Assembly (NCBI GenBank): GCA_030280995.1
Contig: JASXTE010000011.1
Coordinates: 2,261,001-2,325,000 of the forward strand
DNA: 64,000 bases
Origin: Hemileia vastatrix
Lineage: Eukaryota > Basidiomycota > Pucciniomycetes > Pucciniales > Zaghouaniaceae
Direction of reading: 5' to 3'
The notes under the pieces were generated by a model. That model had not been told where the DNA came from and did no database searches. It saw nothing but the letters and a program-made list of their open reading frames with translations. The position numbers were made by a program, and so were the translations under genes. This document shows, in pieces, positions 47,324-57,642 of this stretch (the stretch's first letter is position 1; every line of letters starts with the position of its first letter).

Positions 47324-50300
47324 GTAAAAGATGAAATTAATGATCATCTTTCTAAAGTGAGTGAATTACTCAATATTCCTCAGGTTAGGGAAGCAAAAAC
47401 TAGCCAAAAGAACTGGCCTAAGTTAGATCAGTACCCTTCTTTTGACGGGGATTCAAAATCTGATTGGCAACAATTCATACAAAGAATTGATAACTTAAAA
47501 TTTTCATACAAATTACCTGATGAAGAAATTACTTCAAAGTTAATATCTTTATTTACAGATGTGGCCTTATTATGGTTTGAATCTGTATTGAGTGAGGGAA
47601 TTAATTACTCCTGGAATGAATGGAAGGCACTAATTGAAAGGCAATTTGGTGGCCCAAAATTTAGAATCACTCAACAAAGACTGTATGAAAGGGCCAGATA
47701 TAATCCAAATGCTGGAGATAAACCCATGGTCTTCTTAATGAATTTAATAAAAATCATGAAAGCTATGGATCCAAAAATGGATTATGAAGAGTGGAAAGAA
47801 AAAATAATATACAAATTGCCTATATCAGTTAGAGACATTATTGTTGCTAGAACTGAAACTGTCAGAGACACCTCTGGATTCATTAATATATGCAATGAGA
47901 TATTATTAAACCACAAGTATGAAACCAAGTATAGTAATTACAGACAAAGTGTTGAAGTGGTAAAACCTACTACAAGTAAGTTACCAGTGGAAAAGAGAAA
48001 ACCTTCAGCTCCCCTTTTCCCTAAGAGACAAGAAAATAAAACTTGTTACAAATGTAATGAACCTTGGGTTAAAGGTCACACGTGTAAGAAAAGAATAAAT
48101 GTTATTGAAACCTCACAGAATTCTGAACCTAGTAATCATGAAGATGAGAATGTGGAATCCAGTGAGGATTGCAAGAGTAACATATCTTACAGTGATGATG
48201 AAAATGAGATATTTGTATTAGAACAGGATATAATGTTCCTGAATGATGCTATACCTCATACAGACACATCTTTAACTTCTATAGAGGAAGCTGAAATAAT
48301 TAAAGATGTATCTCATGATACTTACAAAATAACACCTATCAGAGCACCTATTATCATATGTGGAAAAGAAATGAATGCCATTCTTGACACTGGGGCTGCA
48401 GGTAGTGTAGTTTCACTTAATGCATTAATGAAACTTGATAGTAAGTACCAGGAAAAACTAGAACCTGTTCAGACAAAGAACTGGAGGGGTTTTGGTTCAG
48501 TATTAAATCCAATTGGCAAATACAAAACTGCTGTATTCTTTAAATATAATAATGGATATGTTAGAGCAGTTTGTGAATTTGTAGTAATGGATAATAATAA
48601 TTGTAGTGATTGGTTTATTATTGGCAATGATTTATTGACAAAATTTGGCATTAAACTAGATCCTGCAAACAGTTTTTTCACCATAGGGATGAATGGTAAA
48701 AGAAAATTCAAAATATGTTCTGAAAATTCAGTATATGCCATTTCTCCTAGAGAAGAACTGCAAGGTGGAAGAACCACCAATGAAGTGGGTGAATTGGAAA
48801 ATGAAATCCAAAAGGCCTCTTTCAGTCCTCAACTCTCAAAAATTGAACAAGAAGATATTTTGAGATTGATTAAATCATATCCTATGGCATTTGCTCATGG
48901 CTCAAATGAACTAGGATTGGTCAAAGACCATGAGATGAAAATCTCTTTAAGCTGTGATCTGGATAATATTCCTGGCAGTTTAAAAAAGAAACCTTACCCA
49001 GCATCTCCTGCAAAAAGGAAAGATATTGAAGACAATATAAAATTGTTGTTGGAAATGGGTATTGTTGAAAAAGTGGACACAACACCTAAGTATTGTGTCA
49101 TTTCACCAGTATTAATCTCTTATGAAAAAGATAAGGCAAGATTATGCGGTGATTATAGAGCTCTGAATACATATACAGTAGATGATATTTACCCTCTACC
49201 AAGGATAGCTTCTATCCATGCTACCTTACAAGGAGCAAAATATATTTCCTGTCTGGATGGGAACAAGGGTTACCACCAGATTCCTGTGGAAAGAAATTCT
49301 CAAAATTACTTATTAATAACCACACATATGGGTATATATAAGTATGTGAGAATGCCATTTGGCCCAAAGAATGCCCCTCCAGTCTTCCAAAAATTGATGG
49401 ATAGTGTTTTTCATCAGGAAATGGTTGAAGGATGGTTATTGGTCTATATTGATGACATCATAGTGTTTTCAAAGACATATGATGAACATTTAAATCACCT
49501 GAAAAGAGTCTTTCAAAAAATGGATGAAATTAATATGACTATTGCATTAAAGAAATGTAAGTTTGGATTTCAATCCTTGAAAGTACTTGGACATGTTGTA
49601 TCTGGATTACAAATTTGTGTTGACCAGAATAAAGTGGCAGCAATTAAAAACATTGGGATACCTAAAAATGTAAAAGAGGTTCAAAGTTTTTTCGGTATGT
49701 GTGGATATTATAGACAATATATTAAAAATTACCAATCCATTGCAGCCCCTTTAACAACATTAATCAGGAAGAATGAAGCTTTCATTTGGAATAATGAAAG
49801 ACAAAACGCCTTTAATAAATTAAAGGAATGTTTAATGTCAGCTCCAATATTAGGACTGCCAGATTTCACCCTACCTTTTATCTTTTACACTGATGCAAGT
49901 TTCATAGGTTTGGGTGCTGCTTTACAGCAGAAACAGATAATAAATGGAAAATTATCTGAAGTAGTTATCTGTTATATATCCAGAACCTTAAGAAAAACAG
50001 AATTAAGGTATGGTGCCACACAGCTAGAATGTTTAGCCGTGGTGTGGGCTTTGGAGAAACTTCATTACTATCTGGAAGACCAGAAGTTTGAACTTATAAC
50101 AGATTGCAGTGCAGTAAAATCATTACTAAACATGAAAACACCTAATAGGCACATGTTTAGATGGCAACTAGCTGTACAAGAGTACAGAGGAAGAATGACA
50201 ATCACTCACAGAGCAGGAACATTGCATTCAAATGTGGATTTATTATCTAGAAGTCCTTTGCCAAATGATGCTGACAACCCAGCTTATGTACCTGAAAATG

Positions 50301-51880
50301 AGGTTATACATATATTTGGGATTTATATAGTGGATTTAGAAGAAGAGTTTATGCAAACTATATTGGAAAATTATTCATCTGATAAAGATTTGTCTAAGCT
50401 ATCTACCATTCTTAATGATCCAACAAATGCCTCCATGAGTGCATTAATTAAAACCTTGCCTCCAAAGTATAAAAATGTGTTGGAAAAAGGTAAACTATCA
50501 ATTGAAGATGGATATATATATTACAGGAAAAAGTTAAGCAATGTAATAGTAATACCACCTTCTATGAAAGAGTTGATGTTGAGTACTTGTCATGATGACA
50601 TCTTAGCTGGTCATTTTGACTTTAACAAAACATTAACCAGAGTTAAAAATACAGCCTGGTGGATAAACATGAAAGAGGATGTACAAAAATACATTGAAAC
50701 ATGTGACTCTTGTCAGAAATCTAAAAGATTAACTGGGAAGAGAGCTGGGTTGTTACAACAAATAGAGCAGCCAAAAGCTCCATGGGAAATTATAAACATG
50801 GATTTTGTAACTGGCTTGCCATTAGCAGGAAAAGAAAGTTTCAATTCTTGCTGGGTAATAGTGGATAGATTAACAAAAATGTGTAAGTTTATCCCTACCC
50901 ATAAAGAGGTATCTGCTAAAGACTTGGCGTTACTATGGTGGACTCAGATGATGAATACTGCTGGGTTCCCCAAAGCCATAATCTCTGACAGAGATCCTAA
51001 ATTTACTTCAGAGTTCTGGACATCTTTGATGGAAGTATCAGGTTGTCAATTAAAATTGTCTACAGCACACCATCCACAAACTGATGGGCTGGCTGAGAGG
51101 ATGATACAAACTCTAGAAGACATGATCAGAAGATATTGTGCCTTTGGATTAGAATACAAAGACAATGAGAAATTCACACATGACTGGGTAACATTAATTC
51201 CTGGCCTTGAATTTGCTTATAACAGCACAACTCATTCTGTAACAGAGAAGAAACCATTTGAACTCTGGCTGGGATATGTACCAAATACCCCAGTAAATCT
51301 TCTAAATAAACTACCAAGGTTGGATATACACCCTGGCACTAAATCCTTTATTCATATGCAACAAATGTGTAGAAAGCATGCAGAAGAATGCATCCAAAAA
51401 GCATTTGAATATGAAAAGAAAAGGTGGGACAAATCTCATAAAGAATTTGAATTTAAAAAGGGAGATGAAGTCCTCATATCAACACTACATTTTAACTTAC
51501 AAGGTAATGTTAAATTAAACAATCCCTTTGTAGGACCTTTTGTAGTAAATAAAATGGTTGGGAATAATGCAGTGGAAGTCATATTATATGCTCCATATGA
51601 TAGGAAACATCCAGTTTTCCCTATCTCATTATTGAAACCTTACCATGCAAATGATCCTGACTTATTTCCAAAAAGAAGGGGAAGGCCTAAAAAGCAACCT
51701 GAAGAAATTGTTGAAAAAGAAGAGATTGAAAAAATACTCAAGAAAAGAATCCTTACTAAAGAAAAAGGAACTGAGTATTTACTAAGATTTAAAGGGAAAT
51801 CAAATGAATTTGATAAATTGATACCTGAAAAAGAAATTTCTAATTTATCCACCCTTCTTAAAAAATTTAAACAGAAATAA
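47324..51880 (+). CDS. gag-pol: E8 gag-pol polyprotein
   Basis: Open for over 1500 codons; residue numbers count from the GTG at 47357, with no ATG near the start. Capsid-like domain about 15-190 (NWPKLDQYPSFDGD, FGGPKFR); zinc knuckle at 230 (CYKCNEPWVKGHTC); aspartic protease, DTGA at 344; RT about 545-760 with LCGDYRALN and YIDD at 697-700; RNase H about 850-975 (YTDASF, TDCSAV). Integrase follows: HHCC with H1079, H1086, C1116, C1119, and catalytic D1149, D1211, E1247 (spacing D61D35E). Then GPF module near 1391 and C-terminal chromodomain about 1455-1507. All catalytic residues are present. There is no gag/pol frameshift. The chromodomain reads FDKLIPE where relatives have (D/S)(A/S)WIP. 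Confidence 0.95.
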   Translation, partial: VKDEINDHLSKVSELLNIPQVREAKTSQKNWPKLDQYPSFDGDSKSDWQQFIQRIDNLKFSYKLPDEEITSKLISLFTDVALLWFESVLSEGINYSWNEWKALIERQFGGPKFRITQQRLYERARYNPNAGDKPMVFLMNLIKIMKAMDPKMDYEEWKEKIIYKLPISVRDIIVARTETVRDTSGFINICNEILLNHKYETKYSNYRQSVEVVKPTTSKLPVEKRKPSAPLFPKRQENKTCYKCNEPWVKGHTCKKRINVIETSQNSEPSNHEDENVESSEDCKSNISYSDDENEIFVLEQDIMFLNDAIPHTDTSLTSIEEAEIIKDVSHDTYKITPIRAPIIICGKEMNAILDTGAAGSVVSLNALMKLDSKYQEKLEPVQTKNWRGFGSVLNPIGKYKTAVFFKYNNGYVRAVCEFVVMDNNNCSDWFIIGNDLLTKFGIKLDPANSFFTIGMNGKRKFKICSENSVYAISPREELQGGRTTNEVGELENEIQKASFSPQLSKIEQEDILRLIKSYPMAFAHGSNELGLVKDHEMKISLSCDLDNIPGSLKKKPYPASPAKRKDIEDNIKLLLEMGIVEKVDTTPKYCVISPVLISYEKDKARLCGDYRALNTYTVDDIYPLPRIASIHATLQGAKYISCLDGNKGYHQIPVERNSQNYLLITTHMGIYKYVRMPFGPKNAPPVFQKLMDSVFHQEMVEGWLLVYIDDIIVFSKTYDEHLNHLKRVFQKMDEINMTIALKKCKFGFQSLKVLGHVVSGLQICVDQNKVAAIKNIGIPKNVKEVQSFFGMCGYYRQYIKNYQSIAAPLTTLIRKNEAFIWNNERQNAFNKLKECLMSAPILGLPDFTLPFIFYTDASFIGLGAALQQKQIINGKLSEVVICYISRTLRKTELRYGATQLECLAVVWALEKLHYYLEDQKFELITDCSAVKSLLNMKTPNRHMFRWQLAVQEYRGRMTITHRAGTLHSNVDLLSRSPLPNDADNPAYVPENEVIHIFGIYIVDLEEEFMQTILENYSSDKDLSKLSTILNDPTNASMSALIKTLPPKYKNVLEKGKLSIEDGYIYYRKKLSNVIVIPPSMKELMLSTCHDDILAGHFDFNKTLTRVKNTAWWINMKEDVQKYIETCDSCQKSKRLTGKRAGLLQQIEQPKAPWEIINMDFVTGLPLAGKESFNSCWVIVDRLTKMCKFIPTHKEVSAKDLALLWWTQMMNTAGFPKAIISDRDPKFTSEFWTSLMEVSGCQLKLSTAHHPQTDGLAERMIQTLEDMIRRYCAFGLEYKDNEKFTHDWVTLIPGLEFAYNSTTHSVTEKKPFELWLGYVPNTPVNLLNKLPRLDIHPGTKSFIHMQQMCRKHAEECIQKAFEYEKKRWDKSHKEFEFKKGDEVLISTLHFNLQGNVKLNNPFVGPFVVNKMVGNNAVEVILYAPYDRKHPVFPISLLKPYHANDPDLFPKRRGRPKKQPEEIVEKEEIEKILKKRILTKEKGTEYLLRFKGKSNEFDKLIPEKEISNLSTLLKKFKQK

Positions 51881-52061
51881 ATTTCTGTTCAACCAGCTGA
51901 GGGGTTAAAAAACCAGTACTCATAATATTTTATTATGTTTTATTTCTTTAAAGTTGAATCTTTAATGCTACAGATTTCTTCTGAATACCTGAAAATTACA
52001 GATTAAATAAAATAAAATGTATAACTTATCATTTTTTTATTGTTTTTTTTGGGTGGGCGAG
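51881..52061 (+). other. E8 3' untranslated region and polypurine tract
   Basis: 180 bases after the stop; the last 11 (GGGTGGGCGAG, 52051-52061) form the polypurine tract that primes plus-strand synthesis. Other elements here use AGAGTGAGGGAG at the same place. Confidence 0.75.
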
Positions 52062-53563
52062 TGTCAGCCTGTATATCTCCAGGACTGAGTAAAAAGTGAT
52101 TATAAGTTATGTTAAACACATGAACTATACATGGGAATAATAAATAAGAGTACACAAATAGTATACATAAGTAAAATTATGATAATACACAAAAAAATGC
52201 CATTATAACACCTTATATACACGCATATATCCACCTTTTATAGGTCTTATGTACTTAATATTAAGTTGGAATATGTTAAGGTAATCTTAAGAACCTTAAG
52301 TATAAGGCTGCATAATTTTTAAGTACACTTAAAGCTGTTATATTCATTGTTTTATGCAAAAAACAAGAAATGCGCTTTATTTCACTTAAAAGTTGACTAT
52401 ATGTGCTATAAAATTGAGAATATCAAAATTGCGCTTTGACAGATCAATTGGGCTCATTTAGAACTATTGATTTGGCTATTTAAATGCATAAAAATAACAC
52501 TTTTCAAATTTGGTGTTTTTTATGCCAGAAATGGCTTCTGTGTACTGGCCACATACTGCCTGCTTTTTTCCCGTGTGAATAGCTTCATTTTTAGCAAAGT
52601 TAGCTTTTTCACACTATAATTACCCCACATTCTACGCCCACTGTGGGGAAACACACTAAAATAGGCGACAGGTGCTTATTTAGTGTCCTAGCTTAATTAA
52701 TAATGCATTGACCCTGTTTATATGCACTAATTTCATTAATAACCTCACTCTTGGCACTTTATTTCATCACCACGCTTAAATTTGCCTAATTTTAGTCAAG
52801 GATTTACCCGTGCAAGCGCCTTCCAAGAACTGCATGTAGTTACCCCACATCTCACGCTCTTTTTTAAGTTTTTGGGTGGTTTCTCAGTCAATTTTGGTTA
52901 TTTTTGAATGGGAATTTCACGTAGTATAATGTCAGGATTAGCCCCATTATTTCTACAGTCAATCCCCCTTATTATTAAGCTATTATTAACCTTAAAAAGT
53001 CTCCTTTAGTCCTTAATATTATTGTTTTATACGCATATACTCTCTTTTTGTCTTTTTCTTTAATTTTGATGGATTTCCCTTATTATTTCAGGATTTTGGC
53101 GGTTATTACTCTTCTAATTATGTCATGGGTCACTGGGAATGTTGATGGGAATTTCTATTAGTTGTTTAGAGGCGTGATTAACTGTGTATTGGGTGGTACA
53201 TCAAGGGAATCATTGGGGAACTCAGTGTGTATAAAAGGAGGAGGTTTTTGGGTTGTATTTCTTCATTCTTTATCATTAAAATTTAACCAATATAACTAAA
53301 CCAATTACAATACGTATCAATTAGTACTTTTATAAGACTTTTGAATAGTATCTGAATTTATATAATCTATTTTTCTACCAACTATAAAGATTGTAAGCCA
53401 TATATAAGAATAGTGAGAATTATATTACTGAGACCTTTATATTTGATTATATTTTACAACTTAGTGGATTATAACTACAGTATTCATATAGGACCATTAA
53501 AATCTTCTAGACAACTGACTATTCAAGCTAGTTCACGTCCTTGTACTTGACCTTAGCCTGACA
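52062..53563 (+). repeat. E8 3' LTR (1502 bp)
   Basis: Same length as the 5' LTR and nearly identical; differences seen by eye include single-base changes in 52220-52290, 53150 and 53265-53475. Ends CTGACA followed by the GTACT duplication. Confidence 0.97.
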
Positions 53564-53781
53564 GTACTAGAGGCTTTACTTCCTTCTGTGGTACTGGGGG
53601 AAGGGGGTTTGGTTTGTTTACATTTACTGTCATTTCCACATCCTGCAGTATGTGAATTCTTTTTTTTAGCATAAGATTTTTTATGTCCAACTTTAGAAGA
53701 ACTTACAGTGTCAGCATCATAGTCAATTTCAATTTCATCCACTTGCATGTTATCCATTTTGTCAGCCAAATTGTTGGACAT

Positions 53782-54257
53782 AATAGTGGGAAGATTTTAA
53801 TTTACTTCTTATTTTTTTAAAAAAAATAATAAAAGTTAGTTAATAATTGCTCCAAATAATAAAAAAAATTTTATTAATTAAATTATAGAAAAAAAAAATT
53901 TTCAATATAAAGTAATAATTATAAAAAATTAATTTTTAAAAAATGGATTGCAAGGTTAAATTGGGAATAAAAAATCAAGTTAATTCAACCAATTAATTAC
54001 CAATATTAAATATGGCAATATATTTGGGACTAAGCACAAAGTACTTTTAAGTCAACCAAAATTAACAATAATTAATAATAATAATAAATTAAATTAATAA
54101 TTCAATTTGTATTAATAAAAATGTCAATTCTTCTAGGACTAAGAGGATTTAACACTCTATAATGGTCAACTAGGAAAAAAAATTTTAATAATTGAACACT
54201 TACACTCAGTGAATCAGCAATTAAGCCACAATCACTGTTATTGCAGTAAAAATATAG
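53782..54257 (-). other. E7 leader, proximal part
   Basis: AT-rich untranslated sequence with hairpin-like TTGACC...TTAGTCC motifs on the minus strand (about 54175-54130 and 54060-54030), homologous to those in E6. It continues at 57436-57642, where a decayed antisense T-arm-like segment and the primer-binding site (57640-57628, TGGGGACCTTTCC on the minus strand) lie next to the 5' LTR. Confidence 0.65.
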
Positions 54258-54262
54258 TAATA

Positions 54263-54420
54263 GGGGGTGTCAGTTCTGGCAAATCCGCACTTAAATTAAG
54301 TGCGGATTTCAAACCAAATCAGCACTTACAAATCAGCACTTAAATTTTGCAAAAAAGTCACTTATTTCAAAAAAGGGTGTCAGTTATGACCTCAAATCAG
54401 CACTTTTTTCCCGTATTTTT
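54263..54420. repeat. H1 left terminus with subterminal palindrome
   Basis: After the TIR, AAATCCGCACTT is mirrored by AAGTGCGGATTT around a 5-base centre (54281-54309), followed by more AAATCAGCACTT motifs. The right terminus (57371-57430) has the same hairpin around ATTT plus an extra copy of the motif. Such repeats are candidate transposase-binding sites. Confidence 0.8.
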
Positions 54421-54546
54421 TCACAACCACATTTTGGCCACAAAACATCCCTTCCTTTCTTACCCCATCCCTGTCACATGTGACACACTGACCTTCCTCA
54501 CTACCTACCCATCAATCCTCAGCACACACCCCTTCCTGACATCTTC

Positions 54547-55600
54547 AATATTTTGACCAGGCATGTTTACATTCTTTTTTACTTATTTCTTCTACTTTTT
54601 AATCTTTTTTCTTGTTATGTACCAGTTTCATAATGCCTCCCAGACATTCCAAATCTCAAAAGGTAACTCAAAAATCTGCTTCGTCACAAAAGTCTCCTCG
54701 TAAAGCAAGGATTACATAGAAAAAAAATCAGTGACTTTTTCTATTACTTACAACTGTTTTTACAGAATTGAAAACTATGTTTCAGCTAATATTTTATGGA
54801 AGTGAACTCTGTTCTTCACCCGAAGAACAGAGTTCATCCTCCTATTTTCACATTCTGTTTGCACCAATCTCCAACATTTTCAATATTTTGACCAGGCATG
54901 TTTACATTCTTTTTTACTTATTTCTTCTACTTTTTAATCTTTTTTCTTGTTATGTTCCAGTTTCATAATGCCTCCCAGACATTCCAAATCTCAAAGGGTA
55001 ACTCAAAAATCTGCTTCGTCACAAAAGTCTCCTCGTAAAGCAAGGATTACATATAAAAAAAATCAGTGACTTTTTCTATTACTTACAACTGTTTTTACAG
55101 AATTGAAAACTATGTTTCAGCTAATATTTTATGGAAGTGAACTCTGTTCTTCGCCCGAAGAACAGAGTTCATCCTCCTATTTTCACATTCTGTTTGCACC
55201 AATCTCCATCCCTTTCAATTCTATCAACACATGCTTGTCTTCCCTCCCCATGCCTTTCGCTATCCTCCCAGCCCCATTGTATGCCATCCTCTTTTAAAGG
55301 TAACTCAAAAATCTGCTTCGTCACAAAAGTCTCCTCGTAAAGCAAGGATTACATATAAAAAAAATCAGTGACTTTTTCTATTACTTACAACTGTTTTTAC
55401 AGAATTGAAAACTATGTTTCAGCTAATATTTTATGGAAGTGAACTCTGTTCTTCGCCCAAAGAACAGAGTTCATCCTCCTATTTTCACACTCTGTTTGCA
55501 CCAATCTCCATCCCTTTCAATTCTATCAACACATGCTTGTCTTCCCTCCCCATGCCTTTCGCTATCCTCCCAGCCCCATTGTATGCCATCCTCTTTTGAT
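54547..55600 (+). repeat. triplicated 300-335-bp segment in H1
   Basis: Three copies sharing CTCAAAAATCTGCTTCGTC (54667, 55002, 55304). Copies 1 and 2 are offset by 335 bp and copies 2 and 3 by 302 bp. Each holds a 14-bp-arm inverted repeat, GAACTCTGTTCTTC and its complement around four bases (near 54802, 55138 and 55440; one mismatch in the third). Two copies begin with the start of a short basic ORF. Confidence 0.85.
54633..54719 (+). pseudogene. start of H1 second gene (basic peptide), truncated
   Basis: ATG followed by 28 codons, very basic (PPRHSKSQKVTQKSASSQK, SPRKARIT), ending at TAG. The second copy at 54968 runs a few codons further. Harbinger elements usually carry a second, Myb/SANT-like DNA-binding protein; this may be its N-terminal exon with the rest lost, since ITW is common at that point and TGG to TAG would explain the stop. 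Inference only. Confidence 0.35.
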
Positions 55601-55885
55601 CCCCATTTCACCCCTCTCAACCTCTCCCAGACCCTTTTCTTCATTTAAAATGCCTCGTAACCCTTAATCTTCCCTTCCAACTCTTTCCCAACCTTTGAGT
55701 GACTGAAAAAATATGGGTTTGCTGAAAATATGCGATTTCATGTTGAGTTGATGAAAGAAAACACAGAAAGAAAAAAAATAAGACTTTAACAGCAAATTCA
55801 AAAACCAAAAAAATATGCAAAAAAATTTACCATTCTCAGTGAATAATACATGCAAATTGATAATTTGAAGAGAAAGAGAAAAAAA

Positions 55886-57145
55886 TTAAAATTGCGTTGA
55901 AAAATGTTGGAGTGTTATTGGAAGGATTTTCGCCCTTATACTAGTTGATTGAGAAATAGAAGTGTTGGATATAGTTGGAGGTGAATCAACTTGTTCATCT
56001 TCATACAGCTCTAACCATTGATCTTTGAGGTCAGCAAGTAGGTTATGAAGTATAGTGCAACACAGAATCCAGTTGATCACCGCCTCCATTTCAGATTTAT
56101 TTCTAAGAGGACTTCTTAATTCCCTTAAACTAGAAAAACGGCCTTTCAAGATTCCAATAGAATGTTCAATACGGACTCTTGACTTTGCCAAATGATTGTT
56201 GAATTTGGCATTTTGACTGTCTTCTGAAGCTGCTCCCCGAAAAGCAGGAAGTACATACTTTCCATTCACATAAGCAGAATCTGCAAGAAGATACTGATTT
56301 TCATCAAAGAATTTTTCAGGTTCATTTGAAATATGCATTCTTTGGAAGACGTAGGAGTCATGACATGAGCCAGGATAGCCAGCGAAGAATGATATAAATT
56401 TTTTGTTTACGTCATATATAAGCTGAACGTTAATTGAATATCTATAAAGAAGATATATTTGTTTGTGTTAGTTTCAAGGAGGATGAAAGGAGTTAAAAAT
56501 AATCTACCTCTTTTTACGGTCAAAGTAATTGTTTCCACCTTGAGCAGGTTTCTGGCTCAAAGGAACAGTAGTACCAACAACAAAACCAATACATCCTGGA
56601 AAGCCCTCTGCTTGCATAACCTGAGATGATTCAAGTCGCTCTTCTTTTGTTGGCCAGGTGAGAAGTTGAGATTCCAAGGAGTTGATGGCAGTGATACATC
56701 ATTTGGTATAAGTTTTAACTGAACCATACCCTAAATCAAAGACATTTTCTAAACGTTTCAAAGCGGCTCCATTACCATTTGAACCCAAACGACATAGTGT
56801 GATGGCCAATTGAATTGAAGGATGTCGTTGTTCTTTTTGAGAATTATTGTGAAATATGGGATGATCCTGAATAAGCTCAAGAAATTTAAGGAAACATTCC
56901 TGAGAATTCCTGAAAAGCTGTCTAAAACTGGGTGTAGATAGGTTAAGAAGTGTTTGGATGGTGTACTTGGGGGTATGAAGTACTTGAGGCTTTCTGGGAA
57001 GAAGGTAACGTTTCCTGGCCATTTTTGATAAAACGACAAAATCTTCTTCTAGATCAGAATCGGAATCAGAGTCCAAGAGCAGTTCAAGCGCCATGAAAGT
57101 CATTGCTTTATGTAATTTATCACGATTTGAAAGTGAGGAAGGCAT
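55886..57145 (-). pseudogene. H1 transposase (DDE_Tnp_4 type), inactivated
   Basis: Exon 1 57145-56508, 66-nt intron 56507-56442 (GTAGAT...TATAG), exon 2 56441-55886: 397 codons. Acidic N-terminus (DSDSDSDLEEDF), then the conserved helical region (HPIFHNNSQKEQRHPSIQLAI, LCRLGSNGNGAA), then the DDE core. A TGA at 56701-56699 replaces an Arg codon of H2. The first catalytic Asp is Val (FVVGT, where H2 has FVDGT). The second Asp (LADSAY) and Glu (RIEHSIGILKGRF) remain. C-terminal ITLQHF is shared with H2. The enzyme would cut and join DNA at the TIRs in the nucleus; this copy cannot. Confidence 0.85.
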
Positions 57146-57642
57146 GACTCTTATATGATATGATATGAAGATGTAAGTGATGTACGATGTTTTGAGTTAT
57201 GAAGTGTTATTCTGCGGAGTGCTGTGTATGAATGGGATGATGCTGACAAATCAGTGAAATGGGACTTGATGGTGAAATCAGCACTTTTGGTTGAGAAAGT
57301 GCAGATTTGAGTGAAATAAGTGACTTATTTCATTTTGAAATCCACCAGTATTGGGGCTAGTGTGTTTTGGAAATCCGCACTTATTTAAGTGCGGATTTGT
57401 AAGTGCGGATTTGCCAGAACTGACACCCCCTAATATGAGTGAGAGGTGCAAAGATGAACTTACTATAGTGATCGAAAAATCACTTCAAATTAATATAAGA
57501 ATTAATATAATATAAACCTAAGAAATCAAACGCAAGTTCGAAACACAGTCGCGGCAAAAGTTTTGTTTTTTGCTAGGTGGTCCGTGCGTTTGTCGTTTGT
57601 CGCCAGGCTTGATTGTTGTCGTCGTTTGGAAAGGTCCCCAGT

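Larger units (their letters stand above)
43844..53563 (+). mobile_element. E8: nearly intact chromovirus, youngest insertion
   Basis: 9,720 bp with two 1502-bp LTRs (43844-45345 and 52062-53563) and target duplication GTACT (43839-43843 and 53564-53568). By eye I count about nine differences between the LTRs (near 0.6 percent), so the insertion is recent. All retrotransposition domains are open in one frame except one TAA at 47321-47323. It sits inside E7 ORF0 in the opposite orientation. Confidence 0.97.
43375..53781 (-). pseudogene. E7 ORF0, spliced, interrupted by E8
   Basis: Exon 1 is 53781-53707 (25 codons from ATG; acidic, VDEIEIDYDADT). Donor GTAAGT starts at 53706, acceptor CTGCAG ends at 53643 (64-nt intron). 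Exon 2 runs 53642-53564, is cut by E8, and continues 43838-43378 to the stop at 43377-43375. With one copy of the GTACT duplication counted, exon 2 is 540 nt and open throughout, about 205 codons in total. It holds a Pro-rich segment, a coiled coil (PQQISNLSSHRKELKTEN), a Gln/Pro-rich linker, the signature WKWDYLMSHYQQN and a basic end (HPYQQGRRKK). Apart from the insertion it is intact. Function unknown; a nucleic-acid-binding or particle-accessory role is a guess. Confidence 0.65.
54263..57430 (-). mobile_element. H1: PIF/Harbinger-type DNA transposon in E7 leader
   Basis: 3168 bp with terminal inverted repeats of at least 31 bp starting GGGGGTGTCAGTTCTGG. The flanks are TAATA on both sides (54258-54262 and 57431-57435). 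The unfilled site is present in the E6 leader near 30935 with a single TAATA, so the duplication looks like 5 bp and not the usual 3. The subterminal regions are packed with AAATC(A/C)GCACTT motifs. It contains a transposase (minus) and a triplicated segment with a plus-strand gene start. Confidence 0.9.

Noticed and set aside
48469..48780. Minus-strand ORF inside E8 gag-pol, and similar antisense ORFs in E2, E6 and E7
   Set aside because: They recur only because the sense coding sequence is conserved; they are shadows on the opposite strand.
54768..55599. Three repeated ORFs of 64-66 codons in H1
   Set aside because: They begin downstream of a splice-like acceptor, end at different points, and have no recognisable domain. 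They follow from the triplicated DNA.
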